A DNA stretch of 35,789 nt. Origin: Phycisphaerae bacterium. Lineage in GTDB: Bacteria; Planctomycetota; Phycisphaerae; Tepidisphaerales; Tepidisphaeraceae. The position numbers and the translations under genes are program-made. This document shows positions 8,150 through 15,834 of this stretch, piece after piece. The notes under the pieces are model-generated. The model did no database searches. It saw nothing but the letters and a program-made list of their open reading frames with translations, and was not told where the DNA came from. Positions within the stretch are counted from its first letter, which is position 1. Each line of letters begins with the position of its first letter. The stretch lies in contig JAICIO010000055.1 of the NCBI GenBank assembly GCA_025924315.1, forward strand, positions 1 through 35,789. Direction: 5' to 3'.

Positions 8150-8538
8150 GCCGATAAAACCCGCGCCTACAGGGTGAGACCGCACAGGGTCGAGAAAATC
8201 GCCCTTTCGGAGCGCTCGCGGCAGTCGCGCGAAACTTCATTGCCTGTCGGCGCGTGGAATTTGCCTTCCTTCAGACCGAATTTGCCTGTCGGCGCGCCGA
8301 GTTTGCCTGTCGAGACGGCGTCATTGCCTGTCGACACGGCGCCGTTGCCTTCCCGCAGAGCGAATTTGCCTGTCGACACGGCGCCGTTGCCTTCCCGCGG
8401 AGCGGATTTGCCTGTCGAGACGTGGAGTTTGCCCTTCGGCCGTGCGCAGTTGTCAGTTGGCAGTTGGCAGTTGTTCCCGGCGCGCCGGGACTTCGCTGCG
8501 CTCAGCTTCTGGCTTCTGGCTCCTGGCTTCTGGCTTCC
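8150..8538. other. Repeat-filled gap between the operon and rex
   Basis: This convergent gap (operon on plus, rex on minus) holds no convincing gene. Frames through it are kept open by the 21-nt period of the array at 8240-8470. It contains the 21-mer array, a perfect 16-nt palindrome at 8475-8490 and 7-nt repeats at 8506-8540, and it must contain the termination sites of both transcripts. Confidence 0.7.
8240..8470. repeat. Eleven-unit 21-bp tandem repeat array
   Basis: Eleven consecutive units of exactly 21 nt begin at 8240, 8261, 8282, 8303, 8324, 8345, 8366, 8387, 8408, 8429 and 8450, each starting with TTG. Most begin TTGCCTGTCG and two begin TTGCCTTCCCGC. The units at 8324 and 8366 are identical, as are most bases of those at 8345 and 8387, so the array partly repeats as a 42-nt doublet. 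There are no unique spacers, so it is not a CRISPR. Translated, it gives a heptapeptide repeat (LPV..A-type), but no plausible start or neighbour supports a protein. Confidence 0.85.
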
Positions 8539-8540
8539 TC
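8450..8540. repeat. 7-nt tandem repeats and 16-nt palindrome at the rex 3' end
   Basis: The last 21-mer consists of three 7-nt units (TTGTCAG, TTGGCAG, TTGGCAG). A perfect palindrome TCCCGGCGCGCCGGGA (8475-8490) follows, then five units of CTTCTGG type at 8506-8540. The final degenerate unit overlaps the rex stop codon. The palindrome could be a bidirectional transcription stop. Confidence 0.75.
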
Positions 8541-9195
8541 AGCTCATTCCTTTATTGAGTCCCGACAGACTCACCTGAAACGCAATCTGCTCGAGTTGCA
8601 CGGCGAGATCGACGGCGTTGAGTGACACATGCTGCGGGACCGTGATGCTCACGGGAGCGAAGTTGAGGAGGCCTTTGATGCCGGCTTTCACAAGCTGGTC
8701 GGCGACGTCCTGGGCGAAATCGGCGGGGACGGCGATGATGCCGAGGCGGATCTGCTGCTTCTGGATTGTGTCGTGCAGTTCGCTCAGCGGCTGGATCGTA
8801 AAGGCGCCTTGCTTTTGGCCGACGAGGTGCGGGCTGGAATCGAAGACGGCGGCTAACCTGAAACCTTTGGCATCGAAACCTTGATAGGCCATGAGAGCGC
8901 GACCGAGGTTGCCGGCGCCGACCAGCAGAACGTTCCACGTCTTGTCCGTGCCAAGAATGTGTTTCACCTGGCTGATGAGTTCATCGACGCGGTAGCCGAT
9001 GCCTGGGTGGCCGAACTGGCCGAAGTACGCGAGGTCTTTGCGGACTTGCGCGTCGGTGAGGCCAAGCGATTCGCCGAGCTGTTTGGACGAAATGGTTCGG
9101 CGGTCCTTGCGCTTGAACGCTTCGAGCTGGCGCAGGTAGAGGCTGAGCCGACGGACGGCGGGATTCGGAATCAGCTCCGGACGCGGTTGTTCCAT
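8539..9195 (-). CDS. rex: Redox-sensing transcriptional repressor Rex
   Basis: A full-length 218-residue Rex. This family represses respiratory and fermentative genes when NAD+ is high and releases DNA when NADH rises. The N-terminal winged helix (1-80) shows the Rex-specific block LTDAQVRKDLAYFGQFGHPG (47-66). The Rossmann domain has VLLVGAGNLGRAL (89-101) and VFDSSP, and the C-terminal helix QLEQIAFQVSLSGL is the domain-swapped dimer element. AGGG lies about 6 nt before the ATG. It is divergent from the phosphatase gene at 9351; no clear Rex operator (TTGTGAA..TTCACAA) is visible between them, only a loose TTCAC..GTCACAG pair near 9200-9225. The stop codon sits in the end of a 7-nt repeat run. 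Confidence 0.95.
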   Translation of the reverse strand: MEQPRPELIPNPAVRRLSLYLRQLEAFKRKDRRTISSKQLGESLGLTDAQVRKDLAYFGQFGHPGIGYRVDELISQVKHILGTDKTWNVLLVGAGNLGRALMAYQGFDAKGFRLAAVFDSSPHLVGQKQGAFTIQPLSELHDTIQKQQIRLGIIAVPADFAQDVADQLVKAGIKGLLNFAPVSITVPQHVSLNAVDLAVQLEQIAFQVSLSGLNKGMS

Positions 9196-9350
9196 GAAAA
9201 CCCTGTGACAGCTTGCGTGAACGAACGACGGGGAGGATTATTTCATCGCGGGCTTGCGACCGCAAGCGGAGGATTGCTTGTTGCGTGTTGATTGTTGCCT
9301 GTGGAGAACAGCAACATGCAACGACCGACGCGCCACACGCGACACGCATT

Positions 9351-9914
9351 ATGCCAAAACTGATTTTAATCAAACACGCCGCCCCGCTGGTCGATCCGGC
9401 GAAGAGTTCGGATTTGTGGAAACTTTCGGAGGCTGGCCGCGAGCAAGCGACGCGATTGGCGGAAGTATTGCGCGCGAGCGACATCAAGGCGATGGTGTCG
9501 AGCGAAGAGCCGAAGGCGAAGGAGACGGCGGAGATCATCGGCGCGGCGCTGGGGATAACGGTCGAGACAGCCCGCGAGCTCCGCGAGCACGATCGCCGCA
9601 ATGTGCCGCACATGCGCAGCCGCGATTTTATTTCGATGGTCGAGCTGTTCTTTCGAAAGCCAGACGAGCGCGTGCTGGGAAGTGAATCAGCGAAGCAGGC
9701 GCTTGAGCGATTCGAGAAAGCCGTAGAGGAAGTGCTTGCGTCGCACGATGAAGGCAATGTTGCGATCGTGGCGCACGGAACGGTGATCGCGCTCTATCTC
9801 GCGAGCCATTCCGGACGAAGTGGTTTCGAGTTGTGGCGCGCGATGGGGTTGCCGTCGTACGCAATTGTGGAGTTGCCCGAGCGCGCCCTCAAGCAGGTCG
9901 TCGAGAGGATTTAA
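9351..9914 (+). CDS. Histidine phosphatase superfamily protein (phosphoglycerate-mutase-like)
   Basis: A 187-residue protein of the branch-1 histidine phosphatases. The catalytic His is in LIKHA (residues 6-10, H9), where the usual RHG is KHA. The second His is in IVAHG (139-143), and SSEEPKAKETAEII (50-63) stands in for the usual 'SSPLxRAxETA'. An acidic residue in ELREHD (76-81) is the likely proton donor. The substrate cannot be told; SixA-, CobC- and mutase-like members share these motifs. The ATG at 9351 is chosen because it directly precedes the beta-strand of the family N-terminus; no strong ribosome site is seen. The ORF upstream of this ATG runs through repeat-like sequence and is not counted. 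Confidence 0.85.
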   Translation: MPKLILIKHAAPLVDPAKSSDLWKLSEAGREQATRLAEVLRASDIKAMVSSEEPKAKETAEIIGAALGITVETARELREHDRRNVPHMRSRDFISMVELFFRKPDERVLGSESAKQALERFEKAVEEVLASHDEGNVAIVAHGTVIALYLASHSGRSGFELWRAMGLPSYAIVELPERALKQVVERI

Positions 9915-9917
9915 GGG

Positions 9918-9946
9918 AGCACAGCCGGGGGCGGCTGTTCCACAAG
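9918..9946. repeat. ACAGCCG/CGGCTGT hairpin repeat between convergent genes
   Basis: A stem ACAGCCG (9921-9927) and CGGCTGT (9932-9938) with a GGGG loop lies inside a longer unit also found twice at 19241-19309. It sits between the phosphatase stop and the end of the convergent DUF5107 gene, so a bidirectional terminator role is plausible. Confidence 0.7.
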
Positions 9947-9947
9947 C

Positions 9948-11945
9948 TTATAGCGAATCGTCGGCCGCCATGCGGAAGTCTAGATGCTTCGGCGGCGGGA
10001 AGTTCTTGCGGACTTCTTTTCGAATTTCATCTGTGACGCTCGTCCCACGTGACCGTGCGAGTTTCTTCTCCTGCAGCGCATACCAGTTGTCCGTGAGCCC
10101 GACTTCGCCTTCTCGCAGATCGGGCACGACGAGATCGCCGGCGAGAATTCGCTCGGCGCGATCGAGATCGTCCGTCGCGACGGCCGCCCGCGCTTCGATC
10201 ATGCGGATGCGGCCGTACGTGCGCATGGACGCGGGGAGCGATTCGATGAAGGTCAACACTTGATCGGCCCACCCTGCTTGAAGCATTCCCTCCGCGTTTT
10301 CGATCGCGAGAGGCAGCACGTCGGGCTGGAGGGCGTACGCTTCGCTCCACCATTTCGCGGCGAGCGCGCGATCGCCGCGATGGCTGGCGAGAACCGCGAG
10401 GTTGCGGAACGCCCACGCATTGCGTCGCTCGGTCACTGACGTCGCCCAATGCGCCTCGGCCGATCGTGCGTCGCCGGTTTCGTAAGCCATCACGCCTAAA
10501 TGCAGATGACTGAGCCAGTGATCGCCGCCCTTTCGCGGCAATGATTCTTTGAGCAGTTTTTGCCAGTCCGGGCCGATCATCCACGCGCCGGGTCGTTGAT
10601 CTGGGTCGCTTTCGGGCAGCACGCCCTTGTCGATTAAATGCAGCCATGGCGACTGCTCGCCGCCGAGCGACTCATCATCGAAGATCATTCCAGTCGGAAA
10701 CGTCGCCCCGCGTTTTCGCTCGAGCGCGCCCCATCCGCTTCCGCGATGCAGAAGCTCTGCAGGCGATCGATCCTGAATCGATCGCAACGCTTCATCCCGA
10801 TGCGCAAGCTCGGATTTCAAAGCGACCAGATGCGATTCAACTTCATCGCGCGCGAGCTTCCAATCGTGCGAATGAACATGCTGCGCGTCGGCCTGCATCA
10901 GCCCATACGCTTCGACCCACGACCACTCCGCCTTCGCGGGCATCGGCAGGCATTCGTACTGCGTTTGCGCGAGGCCTGCCTGGATCTCGACGTAATTGTT
11001 GCCGGCCGTGTTCAGAAACTGCTGCCAGCGCCGCCCGCCAGCGCCCATGCCCCACAGGAACAATTTTCGCCCGCGCAAATTGTTCGATGACGCCTGGATC
11101 AACCCACTTCCGTTTTCGTCGAGGGCGGTGATCCACGGGATTTGATCGCGCGGGATGTCGTAGAAGAAATCGGACGATCCACGCGCGTGAACGGGATAGG
11201 TGTTGTCCGAATCACCCGGCACCGCGAGCCGCGTCATCGCGCCGGTGTAGCCGAAGTTATACGCATGATCCGCCGGCGCGAGCACGCGCGTGGTCGGCGT
11301 TTCCGGCACCGCGATGTTCGACCACCAGTACATCGGCACGGATTCATCGTTCGGGTTCACGATCCGCACGCGCACGAAGAGCCATGGCGATCCGCTCGGC
11401 AGCGAGAAATCCATCTGATACGGCACGCGGCGGATGCGCTCCCACTCCCACATGCGAAGGATCGGTTCGCCATTTGGTCCGTCGACGCGACCCGCAAACA
11501 AGGGTGCGCACGTGAGCGGCGTATGGCCGTGCAGGCCGATATTCCATTCGACTCCGCCGCTGAACCACGCATTGCGAATCGCGAGATTCGCGGGCTGAAA
11601 GACGGGATTGCGGAAGAGCATCTCGCGGTTCGTCGGCTTGTGAATGAGCGACCACATCCGCCCGCCGAGGTCGAGCAGGAACATCGCGCGGAGGATTTCA
11701 TTCTCCAGAATCGCGACGCGAAACTTTCGCGGACGCACATCGCGGTCGTAGCCATCTTGGATCGAGTAGGGAAGAACGCCCGTGTCGCAGCCGAAGCCGA
11801 GATATTTTCGAGCTTCGGCGGGAACACTCTCGTCGAATTTCACAGGGCTCGGCGAGTGGCCAGCGACGCGAAACGCCGGTAACGGATTGTCCGCGCCGAG
11901 ATTGGCGCCGTTCAGCTCAACATCTTGAATGGAGAGTGTACTCAT
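9948..11945 (-). CDS. DUF5107 domain protein with TPR-like C-terminus
   Basis: A 665-residue protein. The N-terminal ~330 residues match the DUF5107 pattern: ILENEILRAMFLLDLGGRMWSLIHKPTNREMLFRNPVFQPANLA, then FSGGVEWNIGLHGHTP and a Trp/Asn-rich beta-sandwich (VPMYWWSNIAVPE). Known members resemble galactose-mutarotase-like sugar-binding folds and usually sit in carbohydrate-related loci. The C-terminal part is alpha-helical with TPR-like spacing (HLHLGVMAYETGDARSAEAHW; NLAVLASHRGDRALAAKWWSEAYAL). No signal peptide is seen, so it is predicted cytoplasmic. A role in sugar recognition or conversion is inferred from the family; the substrate is unknown. The ATG at 11945 has no strong upstream Shine-Dalgarno. 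Confidence 0.85.
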   Translation of the reverse strand: MSTLSIQDVELNGANLGADNPLPAFRVAGHSPSPVKFDESVPAEARKYLGFGCDTGVLPYSIQDGYDRDVRPRKFRVAILENEILRAMFLLDLGGRMWSLIHKPTNREMLFRNPVFQPANLAIRNAWFSGGVEWNIGLHGHTPLTCAPLFAGRVDGPNGEPILRMWEWERIRRVPYQMDFSLPSGSPWLFVRVRIVNPNDESVPMYWWSNIAVPETPTTRVLAPADHAYNFGYTGAMTRLAVPGDSDNTYPVHARGSSDFFYDIPRDQIPWITALDENGSGLIQASSNNLRGRKLFLWGMGAGGRRWQQFLNTAGNNYVEIQAGLAQTQYECLPMPAKAEWSWVEAYGLMQADAQHVHSHDWKLARDEVESHLVALKSELAHRDEALRSIQDRSPAELLHRGSGWGALERKRGATFPTGMIFDDESLGGEQSPWLHLIDKGVLPESDPDQRPGAWMIGPDWQKLLKESLPRKGGDHWLSHLHLGVMAYETGDARSAEAHWATSVTERRNAWAFRNLAVLASHRGDRALAAKWWSEAYALQPDVLPLAIENAEGMLQAGWADQVLTFIESLPASMRTYGRIRMIEARAAVATDDLDRAERILAGDLVVPDLREGEVGLTDNWYALQEKKLARSRGTSVTDEIRKEVRKNFPPPKHLDFRMAADDSL

Positions 11946-11954
11946 CGATGAGAA

Positions 11955-12020
11955 GTAGCACGGGTTTCCAATCCGTGCATTTTGTCGGGGCCAGATGCAT
12001 GGGTTGAAAATCCGTGCTAC
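11955..12020. repeat. Imperfect inverted repeat (GTAGCACGG family)
   Basis: A 25-nt arm at 11955-11979 (starts GTAGCACGGGTTTCC) pairs with 11996-12020 at 21 of 25 positions, leaving a 16-nt loop. It lies between two codirectional minus-strand genes, and the right arm supplies the TAG stop of the M20 peptidase gene. Confidence 0.75.
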
Positions 12021-13207
12021 GTCGCAGGCGGAAAACTCAAGACCAGTTCGATAAACATCCGCATTCCCACCGCCATCGCGGCATCGGTGAAATCGTAGCG
12101 ATCACTGTGGAGCGGCGGATAGCTTGCACGCTCGGGTGGTTGCACGCCGACGAGGAAGAAGCAGCCCGGGATCTCGCGCAGGTAATACGCGAAATCCTCG
12201 CCACCCATCGCCGGTCGCGCTGCCGGGATGTAGCGATTCGCACCGAGCTTCGTCTTCGCGATCGTCGCGACATACTCCGCCATCGCCGGGTCGTTGATCG
12301 TCGCCGGATAGCCTTCGATCCACTCGAATTCGAGCCGGCAATCGTTCGCGGCCGCGATGCCGGCGCAGCGGCGCTCGCAACCTTCGCGGATCATTTTCCG
12401 CGCTTCGGGCGTGAGGGTGCGCGCCGTCGCTTCGATGCGCGCGTTATCCGGGATGACATTGGTGGCGGTGCCGGCGTGGAAGATGCCAACCGTGATGACG
12501 GCGGAGTCCGTCGGATCCATCTCGCGGCTGACGAACTGCTGAAGATTCAGCGTCGCCTCGCATGCGGTGACGATCGGATCGCGACCGAGATGCGGAAATG
12601 CGCCGTGGCATCCGCGGCCGACGAAGTTCGCTACAAAATTATCGGTGGCAGCAAGCAGAGGTCCCGGTCGTGTCGAGACCATTCCAACGGGCAGTCCCGG
12701 CCAGCCGTGCAATCCGAAGATCGCACTCACCTTGGGACCAACCCGTCCGTCGAGCACACCCGCCTGCACCAGGCGCCACGCCCCGCCGCCGCCTTCTTCC
12801 GCGGGTTGCCAAAGAAACTTCACGCACACCGGCAGCCGGTCTTCGATCGATTTGAGCAGCGCCGCCACACCAAGCAGAGTGGCCATGTGACCATCGTGTC
12901 CGCAGGCGTGCATGCGTCCGCTATGATGGCTCGCATAAGGGAGGCCGGTTTGTTCAAGGATCGGCAGCGCGTCGATGTCCGACCGCAGCGCGATGCACGG
13001 CTTGCTGGTGTCACCGATCCACGCGATCGTCGCGGTGGGCGCATCCGGCACGCCGGCGACATATGAAATGCCAATGCGGTCCAGCTCCGCCCGGATTGCA
13101 GCGGCGGTCTCGAATTCCTCGAACGCGAGCTCCGGGATTTGATGGAGTCGGTGGCGCAGCGTGATCGAGTGCGTCAGTTGTCGTTGCACGGTTTCGTCGG
13201 CGAGCAT
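12017..13207 (-). CDS. M20 family metallo-amidohydrolase
   Basis: A 396-residue M20D-type enzyme, the group of N-acyl-amino-acid and hippurate hydrolases. Metal and catalytic motifs are intact: ALRSDIDALP (73-82), MHACGHDGHMA (99-109), catalytic Glu pair in QPAEEGGGG (135-142), and a C-terminal GGEDFAYY with a late HSDRYDF. The insert between them (about 180-300) is the family's dimerisation domain. The ATG at 13207 is preferred over a TTG at 13249 because sequence conservation starts near LRHRLHQIPELAFEE. No signal peptide, so cytosolic. It probably cleaves acyl or amide groups from amino-acid derivatives; the exact substrate is unknown. The stop codon lies inside an inverted repeat. Confidence 0.92.
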   Translation of the reverse strand: MLADETVQRQLTHSITLRHRLHQIPELAFEEFETAAAIRAELDRIGISYVAGVPDAPTATIAWIGDTSKPCIALRSDIDALPILEQTGLPYASHHSGRMHACGHDGHMATLLGVAALLKSIEDRLPVCVKFLWQPAEEGGGGAWRLVQAGVLDGRVGPKVSAIFGLHGWPGLPVGMVSTRPGPLLAATDNFVANFVGRGCHGAFPHLGRDPIVTACEATLNLQQFVSREMDPTDSAVITVGIFHAGTATNVIPDNARIEATARTLTPEARKMIREGCERRCAGIAAANDCRLEFEWIEGYPATINDPAMAEYVATIAKTKLGANRYIPAARPAMGGEDFAYYLREIPGCFFLVGVQPPERASYPPLHSDRYDFTDAAMAVGMRMFIELVLSFPPAT

Positions 13208-13273
13208 CGATGAAGAGGCTAATGGGGCGATGCGGAGGGTGCAAGTCAAGGACGTCGGAACCGGCGTCGTCGT

Positions 13274-13325
13274 CGCTTGCGGTTTCGCAGAGGACCACGC
13301 GTGTTTATCTGCGAAACCGCAAGCG
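13274..13325. repeat. 18-bp perfect inverted repeat
   Basis: CGCTTGCGGTTTCGCAGA (13274-13291) is exactly complementary to 13308-13325, with a 16-nt loop. It lies between the SagB-like gene and the M20 gene, both on the minus strand, and could stop transcription of the former. Confidence 0.8.
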
Positions 13326-13339
13326 GTGTCGAATACGTG

Positions 13340-14935
13340 TCAGCGCATCGGAGACTGTTCAGATGTCGCATGCCCGAGCGCCATCATGTAGATGATCTGC
13401 CAATTGCTTTGTCCAAGCCCAAGAAACTGCCTCGCTTCGTCGTCATAGAAGCCTCCGAGGCCTCTGCATGACAGAGCGAGCGCCGTCGCGGCGAGGGTCA
13501 ATCGCTGCCCGACAATCCCCGCCTCGAGATGCGCGAGCCGATACAGATCCGGCCCCGCCTGCGACATCAATGCCTGCAGATTCGCGGCCATGAAACACAC
13601 CGCCGGCGCGTGCGCGATGCTTTTGTTCTGCAGCGCGAGGTGCGCCGCCTGCAAGCGAAACGTTCCCTTCGTCAGGTTCGTCCACGTATCCCATGGCGGA
13701 TGGTAATACCAGATGCCGTTCTCCATCCCCGTCACATCGCTGACAATCCAGAACGGACGAATGGCAGCAACATAATTACCGTCGGGATGAAACGGAAAGT
13801 ACGTGCCCCCGCGGAAGGCGAGCTTCGAAAGCCACAGAAAATGATCGCGCTCGATCCCCTTCCAATCGAAATCGTTCGCACTGCGCCGCGAGGTGAGGAC
13901 GGTGCTGAAGATCTCCCCGCCGTGCGGCTCTTCCGCTATCGGCATCGTGACCCGCTTCGCCGACGACGGCAGCGGATCGAGCTCGGTCGTCGGTGGGCGG
14001 ATTTCGCGCAATGTGATCCCGGGCGCGACGCAATCCTCATGGGCCGCCAGGATCGATCCATACGTCACCTTGCTCGGACACGTCACCGGCCGATCGATAA
14101 ACTGCAACGGCGCGATCGGCGACGCGCGCGGCGGAAGCGGCGTCGTCGCTTCATCCGCCCAAACCACCATCGCCTGCACCGACTCCGCCTGCGAAAAGAG
14201 CGCATCCTGCGGAACGCCGATCAACTCCGCCATGTTCCCGTCGTTCATTGCCAGCCGCGTCACGGTCTCAATCCCGAGCGCGGTCGCGCTCTGCACGACG
14301 TTCTCCACGAGATGCCCCGAATCGAGCAGCGCGTATCGATATCCGCGCTTGCCGAATTTCCACGCCGATCGACAGAAAACGGATGAAACGAACACCGCGC
14401 CGCTGCTGCGCTTGAGAAACTCGAGATCGGGCCGACCGCGCTTGATCGTGAACAGCGCCTCGTGTCCATCCCGCAATTTCCGCAGCGAAAACTCTTTGGC
14501 GCTGAAGTGATACAGTCCCGGCTCAAGCCCCTCGATCGCGAACGCCGCGACGTAGAGCTCGTACGGATAAAGGGCAGCGCTGCTCGTGCACGTGCGCAGC
14601 CAGAACTTGCGTCCTCCATCCTCAACGCGTTTCGTCTGCCCATTCGCCATGAACAGCCACGTCGCCAGCGTTTTTAGATCGTGCGCCGGATTCAGATTCG
14701 CATTCGGCAGCGCGTCGCGATGGTATTGCAGCAGCGATATGGTGGGCACGGAAGCATCGAGCAGGCCCCGCGGAAGTGAAACGCGCGGGTGCTCGACGAA
14801 GACGAGGTTCGGGTCCGGCGGATTAGACGCATCGGTCTCCACCGTCCGCGAGAGCGAGCCGTGAATGTGCTTGGTGGAATGATGAAAATCGAGAACCCGA
14901 TCGACACGATCAAGAAGGTGACGTGGGAGGCTCAT
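13340..14935 (-). CDS. SagB/ThcOx family dehydrogenase with two nitroreductase-like domains
   Basis: An oxidoreductase of about 531 residues in the FMN-dependent SagB/ThcOx group. The N-terminus has the family's 'DFHHSTKHIHGSL' opening, then domain 1 (AHDLKTLATWLFMANG, RTCTSSAALYPYELYVAAFAIEGLEPGLYHF, GLYH-type strand) and a second nitroreductase-like half beginning near ILTSRRSANDF and ending in GLGGFYDDEARQFLGL and IIYMMALGHA. Known SagB enzymes oxidise azolines in modified peptides, but no precursor peptide or cyclodehydratase gene is visible nearby, so the natural substrate is open. The ATG at 14935 fits the family N-terminus; another at 14968 adds 11 residues and cannot be excluded. Function confidence is at family level. 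Confidence 0.85.
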   Translation of the reverse strand: MSLPRHLLDRVDRVLDFHHSTKHIHGSLSRTVETDASNPPDPNLVFVEHPRVSLPRGLLDASVPTISLLQYHRDALPNANLNPAHDLKTLATWLFMANGQTKRVEDGGRKFWLRTCTSSAALYPYELYVAAFAIEGLEPGLYHFSAKEFSLRKLRDGHEALFTIKRGRPDLEFLKRSSGAVFVSSVFCRSAWKFGKRGYRYALLDSGHLVENVVQSATALGIETVTRLAMNDGNMAELIGVPQDALFSQAESVQAMVVWADEATTPLPPRASPIAPLQFIDRPVTCPSKVTYGSILAAHEDCVAPGITLREIRPPTTELDPLPSSAKRVTMPIAEEPHGGEIFSTVLTSRRSANDFDWKGIERDHFLWLSKLAFRGGTYFPFHPDGNYVAAIRPFWIVSDVTGMENGIWYYHPPWDTWTNLTKGTFRLQAAHLALQNKSIAHAPAVCFMAANLQALMSQAGPDLYRLAHLEAGIVGQRLTLAATALALSCRGLGGFYDDEARQFLGLGQSNWQIIYMMALGHATSEQSPMR

Positions 14936-14990
14936 TCCATTGCCCGCGAGAACCCCCGACCGATGCATTTTACCCGATGTCCATCAGTTT

Positions 14991-15065
14991 GGGTTCAGGG
15001 TTCGGGGTTCGGGGTTCAGGGTTCAGCTACAAGCCACTGAACCCTGAACCCCGAACCCTGAACCC
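14991..15065. repeat. Heptamer inverted repeat forming a 28-bp hairpin
   Basis: Five 7-nt units GGGTTCA/GGGTTCG (14991-15025) face four units TGAACCC/CGAACCC (15038-15065) across a 12-nt loop. The A/G variants are mirrored in the opposite arm, so the stem is 28 bp with a single G-T wobble, and TTT follows on the plus strand. It lies just downstream of the ChdC-like gene and upstream of the SagB-like gene, both on the minus strand. Confidence 0.85.
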
Positions 15066-15072
15066 TTTAGCA

Positions 15073-15834
15073 TTAAAACATCTGATCCAGCACGTCGCGG
15101 AGCGGCATTTGCACGCAGGTGAAGATCGGCGTGTCGCGCAGGGTGTATTTGCTGCTCTGCGTTTCGCGGAGCTTCATCACGAGATCGAGGAAGTCTTTTG
15201 GATCGTCGGTTTCAAACGCGACGACGAATTCCTGGTCGTCCAGCCCGAAGCTGTACGTCGTGTTCAGCTTCACGCTCGGATATTCATTGCCGATCTTGAT
15301 GTGCACGTCCATGATCTCCTGGCGCTTCTCAAGCGGAAGCAGGTACCAGTCGCGGGTTTTGACGAACGGGTAGACGAACAGATACTTCCGTTTGCCCGGC
15401 AGGATGTGCGTGCGACTCTCGGCGGTGTGGAATGGATCGAGCTTGTCGATGTACATGCTGCGCTTGGTCATCGCCACGAATGAATGCGGCGTTCGCAGAT
15501 ATCCGCCGAGCGTCGTCTTGTTGATCGCGCCCGACTGTTTCTGAAAATCATCGGAGCTGAGACTGATCCGCCAGAGGAGCATGTCGCTGTCGGGTCGCAG
15601 ACCGACGGTGCTGTAGCTGAGACAGATCAGGCCTTCCTGTCGCTTGTCGACGAGCTCGACGAATTCGTCGCGCGCCTTGTCTTTCTCTGCGCGCGAGAGG
15701 CGGCGAAATTCCGGGTCGAGCTTGTAGAACGAGAAGTTTACGAACTGGCGCTGGATCGCAGGCCCGGTCGCGCCTTCGGGTCGCGCGCCGGTCGCATGGG
15801 TTGGACGAGTCGTGGTTGTGGGCTGATCTGACAT
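15073..15834 (-). CDS. ChdC/HemQ-type chlorite-dismutase-family haem protein
   Basis: A 253-residue protein of the family whose non-chlorite members are coproheme decarboxylases of the coproporphyrin-dependent haem pathway. The start at 15834 is fixed by AAGGAGC about 5 nt upstream; an upstream start at 15894 lacks this. After a Thr-rich N-terminal tail (1-30), the ferredoxin-like repeats follow. Key residues are Y155 and K159 in VYPFVKTRDWYLLP (matching the catalytic Tyr and Lys of ChdC), H178 in MDVHIKIGNEYP (proximal haem ligand position), and GLDDQEFVVAFETD (197-210). The distal Arg typical of true chlorite dismutases is not seen, favouring decarboxylase. The gene stands alone; no other haem-synthesis gene is in the window. 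Confidence 0.88.
   Translation of the reverse strand: MSDQPTTTTRPTHATGARPEGATGPAIQRQFVNFSFYKLDPEFRRLSRAEKDKARDEFVELVDKRQEGLICLSYSTVGLRPDSDMLLWRISLSSDDFQKQSGAINKTTLGGYLRTPHSFVAMTKRSMYIDKLDPFHTAESRTHILPGKRKYLFVYPFVKTRDWYLLPLEKRQEIMDVHIKIGNEYPSVKLNTTYSFGLDDQEFVVAFETDDPKDFLDLVMKLRETQSSKYTLRDTPIFTCVQMPLRDVLDQMF

Noticed and set aside
8240-8470. CRISPR array
   Set aside because: Units are contiguous 21-mers without spacers and no cas genes are present.
8174-8578. Heptapeptide-repeat protein (LPV..A.. repeat)
   Set aside because: The open frame is an automatic result of a repeat whose length is a multiple of three; the other strand is open too, and there is no ribosome site.
9196-9350. Rex autoregulatory operator
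   Set aside because: Only a loose TTCAC and GTCACAG pair is present; it does not match the TTGTGAA..TTCACAA consensus well enough.
11142-11882. 246-residue plus-strand ORF
   Set aside because: Antisense to the well-supported DUF5107 gene and composed mainly of Arg/Ala/His.
13340-14935. Azoline-peptide biosynthesis cluster around the SagB-like gene
   Set aside because: No YcaO/cyclodehydratase or precursor peptide gene is seen in the neighbourhood; only the oxidoreductase family call is kept.
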